From contig JAJRZD010000059.1 of the NCBI GenBank assembly GCA_024275415.1, forward strand, positions 1 through 64,000: a DNA stretch of 64,000 nucleotides, written 5' to 3'. Of this stretch, positions 62,478 to 64,000 are shown piece by piece. The position numbers were made by a program, and so were the translations under genes. How positions within the stretch are numbered: the first letter of the stretch is position 1; each line of letters begins with the position of its first letter. A model generated the notes under the pieces. It ran no database searches, was not told where the DNA came from, and was given only the letters and a program-made list of their open reading frames with translations. This DNA is from an archaeon. Lineage in GTDB: Archaea > Asgardarchaeota > Thorarchaeia > Thorarchaeales > Thorarchaeaceae.

Positions 62478-64000
62478 CTATCGATTGTACCGCCTACCAC
62501 GCAGCATTAGAGCACCTTTTCGCAGTAGCTCGATGTCAGCGGCAGACAGCCCAAGGTGGTTCTGCAGTATGATGGTGTCAACCAGTGTTGTTGCCTCATC
62601 CATGTTCTTACTTCGAAGGAGCTCGTCAACCTCACGGACTAGAGAGCTCATCGTTTTTGAAGACATGTCAGGGATCGCAATGAAGGTCTTTTGAGCCTCG
62701 CCAGGCTCAAGCTTCAACATGCCTCCACCCATGCTATGCCCTTCGATCTCAGTACTCAATAATGTCAAACTAGTTATCCAAGATACTGCAAGTTCGTTCA
62801 TCGACACTTCTGCATTCTCTTTCAGGCGAACTATGAGGAGTGTGTTGGGCGCCACGACATCGGCTGTATTGGAAACCAGTTTTGCACGTTTTCCGCTCAT
62901 ATAGGTCAACAAGCCATCGCAAGAATAGACATGAGGGACTACATACCACGGCGACCGAACTCTACATTTGTAGGACTTGTGAACACCATGACGCTCACCA
63001 TATCGTATATAATCGAGAACAGAAGAGGGGAGTATGCCCGATGCACGGGATAAGTCAAGGAGGAAGTTTGCTGAACCACGACCGATAAGGGATTCCCAAT
63101 CGTGTCGAGTAAACAAAAGCCCTGATAGCTGAGAACCTGTTCTGACACAGGGAGTTAGATACTCCTCAGGGATATGCCATGTTTCTGCATCCTCCTTTGT
63201 CAAATGAAAGAAGTCATTGTTGCCGGTTACATAGCCGATGTTCACAATTGCAGCATCACCAAGACGGATGACCTGTCCACTTGATTTTAAGCGATTGTAC
63301 AATTTTATCGTGTCAGCGGGCAACAGGTATTCCAGAAGTCGCGATTGTCCTGATACTATGTTAGAGATGGATACAGGTGTCTTTCCACGGAGAGGCAGTT
63401 TGAGAGTCTTGAGCGATTCCAGATCAACAATTGACATGGATTGAGGAGGATGTCGAAAGCCGTCACACAAGAGCAATAGCGCATCCTGTGACAAGTCAGG
63501 GAATATCCTTCGTCTAAATGTGATGAGGATGACCTCTCGAAAGGACTGCGAGATAAATCTCAAAACAGGCTGAGCGTACGAAGCATGCATCAACTCTGCG
63601 GGGACGACCATCGCCAAACGGCCGCCTGCACGGAGAAAGCTAGCTGCATGAATCAAGAACGGCGACCATGACGAACTCAGACCATTCAGAGTAACTCCAA
63701 GATTACGAACACGTGCCATAGCCTTCTCGCGTACACGACCTTTGAATCTTTGATATCGGATGAAAGGCGGATTGCCAGCAACAACATCGACAAGTGGAAT
63801 GTCTGGTTGTTCAAGGGAAGTCCCATTCTCTCCTAAGACATCAAAAAAATCAGCTTTGATGAGATTGGCTTGGGGGATCTGAGAAAGACGGCTGACAACT
63901 GAGTCATAGACATTATGATCTATTTCAACACCATGAATCTGGTGTGGTTCACCACCAATCTCTTTCAATCGCTCACACGCGGCATCGAGAAAGACACCAT
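62478..64000 (-). CDS. N6-adenine DNA methyltransferase, Eco57I/TaqI-like, 5' end outside the window
   Basis: A class I SAM-dependent adenine-N6 methyltransferase of the TaqI/Eco57I type. The frame stays open to the window edge (GVFLDAACERLKE, end of motif I, then HGVEID), so the N-terminus is missing. The catalytic motif NPPFIRYQ (NPPF) is present, and the C-terminal half is the target-recognition domain with TRD features such as YIRYGERHGVHKSYKCR and the late SMGGGMLKLEP block. Such proteins are stand-alone methylases or parts of type IIG enzymes; no nuclease domain is visible in the window. It is 8.6 kb from the EcoRV-like gene. Confidence 0.85.
   Translation of the reverse strand, partial: GVFLDAACERLKEIGGEPHQIHGVEIDHNVYDSVVSRLSQIPQANLIKADFFDVLGENGTSLEQPDIPLVDVVAGNPPFIRYQRFKGRVREKAMARVRNLGVTLNGLSSSWSPFLIHAASFLRAGGRLAMVVPAELMHASYAQPVLRFISQSFREVILITFRRRIFPDLSQDALLLLCDGFRHPPQSMSIVDLESLKTLKLPLRGKTPVSISNIVSGQSRLLEYLLPADTIKLYNRLKSSGQVIRLGDAAIVNIGYVTGNNDFFHLTKEDAETWHIPEEYLTPCVRTGSQLSGLLFTRHDWESLIGRGSANFLLDLSRASGILPSSVLDYIRYGERHGVHKSYKCRVRSPWYVVPHVYSCDGLLTYMSGKRAKLVSNTADVVAPNTLLIVRLKENAEVSMNELAVSWITSLTLLSTEIEGHSMGGGMLKLEPGEAQKTFIAIPDMSSKTMSSLVREVDELLRSKNMDEATTLVDTIILQNHLGLSAADIELLRKGALMLRGRRYNR

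Noticed and set aside
1-64000. CRISPR arrays, insertion sequences, integrase or rRNA/tRNA genes
   Set aside because: No direct-repeat spacer pattern, transposase motif or RNA structure was found by eye on either strand.

Overview
The window reads as a chromosomal segment of an archaeon. It carries two complete TFB (TFIIB-family) initiation factors in tandem plus a third TFB-like gene, a TrmB-type regulator, TATA-box promoters, ADP-forming acyl-CoA synthetase and HEPN/MNT modules. The leucine-rich-repeat proteins with IDLSPL units, a small longin/roadblock-like protein, very large membrane-anchored surface proteins and roughly mid-40s percent GC suggest an Asgard archaeon, perhaps Thorarchaeota-like. 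That placement is inference; no rRNA or tRNA was found to confirm it.

Layout. 0-4.3 kb: the 3' end of a PPP-family phosphatase, then a tight four-gene operon (DUF362, UbiA/DPPR-synthase-like prenyltransferase, PHP phosphoesterase, UPF0104 flippase-like protein) ending at a strong hairpin. 4.4-20 kb: two giant (about 2,590 aa) tandem, translationally coupled paralogous surface proteins with many Ig-like repeats, one C-terminal membrane helix and a conserved cytoplasmic tail. 20-32 kb: cupin, a PIN-domain/helical-repeat protein with a small membrane protein, a GT-C-like glycosyltransferase, ADP-forming acyl-CoA synthetase alpha chain, an LRR protein, a TrpB-like PLP enzyme and pyruvate phosphate dikinase. 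32-48 kb: hypothetical proteins, an MNT-HEPN module, saccharopine-dehydrogenase-like protein, threonine ammonia-lyase, a degenerate hydrolase-like membrane protein, an HTH/membrane pair behind a repeat-flanked promoter, threonine dehydrogenase, ferredoxin-nitroreductase, TrmB regulator, GNAT, TrmO, TPR protein, CysS, a longin-like protein, an MNT remnant and small membrane ORFs. 48-53 kb: a LarA-family gene with an in-frame TAG, divergent from a ferrous-iron uptake operon (feoA with an in-frame TGA, feoB split into GTPase and permease genes, a membrane protein and a FeoC-like regulator) behind a DtxR-like palindrome. 53-64 kb: an orphan EcoRV-family restriction endonuclease, two TFBs, a Nudix hydrolase next to a macro-like protein, a HEPN-MNT module, a GC-rich gene of unknown function next to a TFB-like protein with only one cyclin repeat, an LRR gene with a fresh internal repeat, and an Eco57I/TaqI-like N6-adenine methyltransferase cut by the window edge.

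How the genes work together. Central metabolism is represented by threonine catabolism (ammonia-lyase and SDR-type dehydrogenase), acyl-CoA/ATP conversion and PEP/pyruvate interconversion. The Feo block is a self-contained iron importer with its own likely metal-responsive operator. The right third is accessory in character: restriction-modification parts, HEPN/MNT modules, ADP-ribose-type enzymes and composition shifts. The most unusual items are the giant surface pair, the disrupted and split larA/feo genes, the orphan EcoRV homologue, the one-repeat TFB-like gene and the repeat-flanked HTH promoter.
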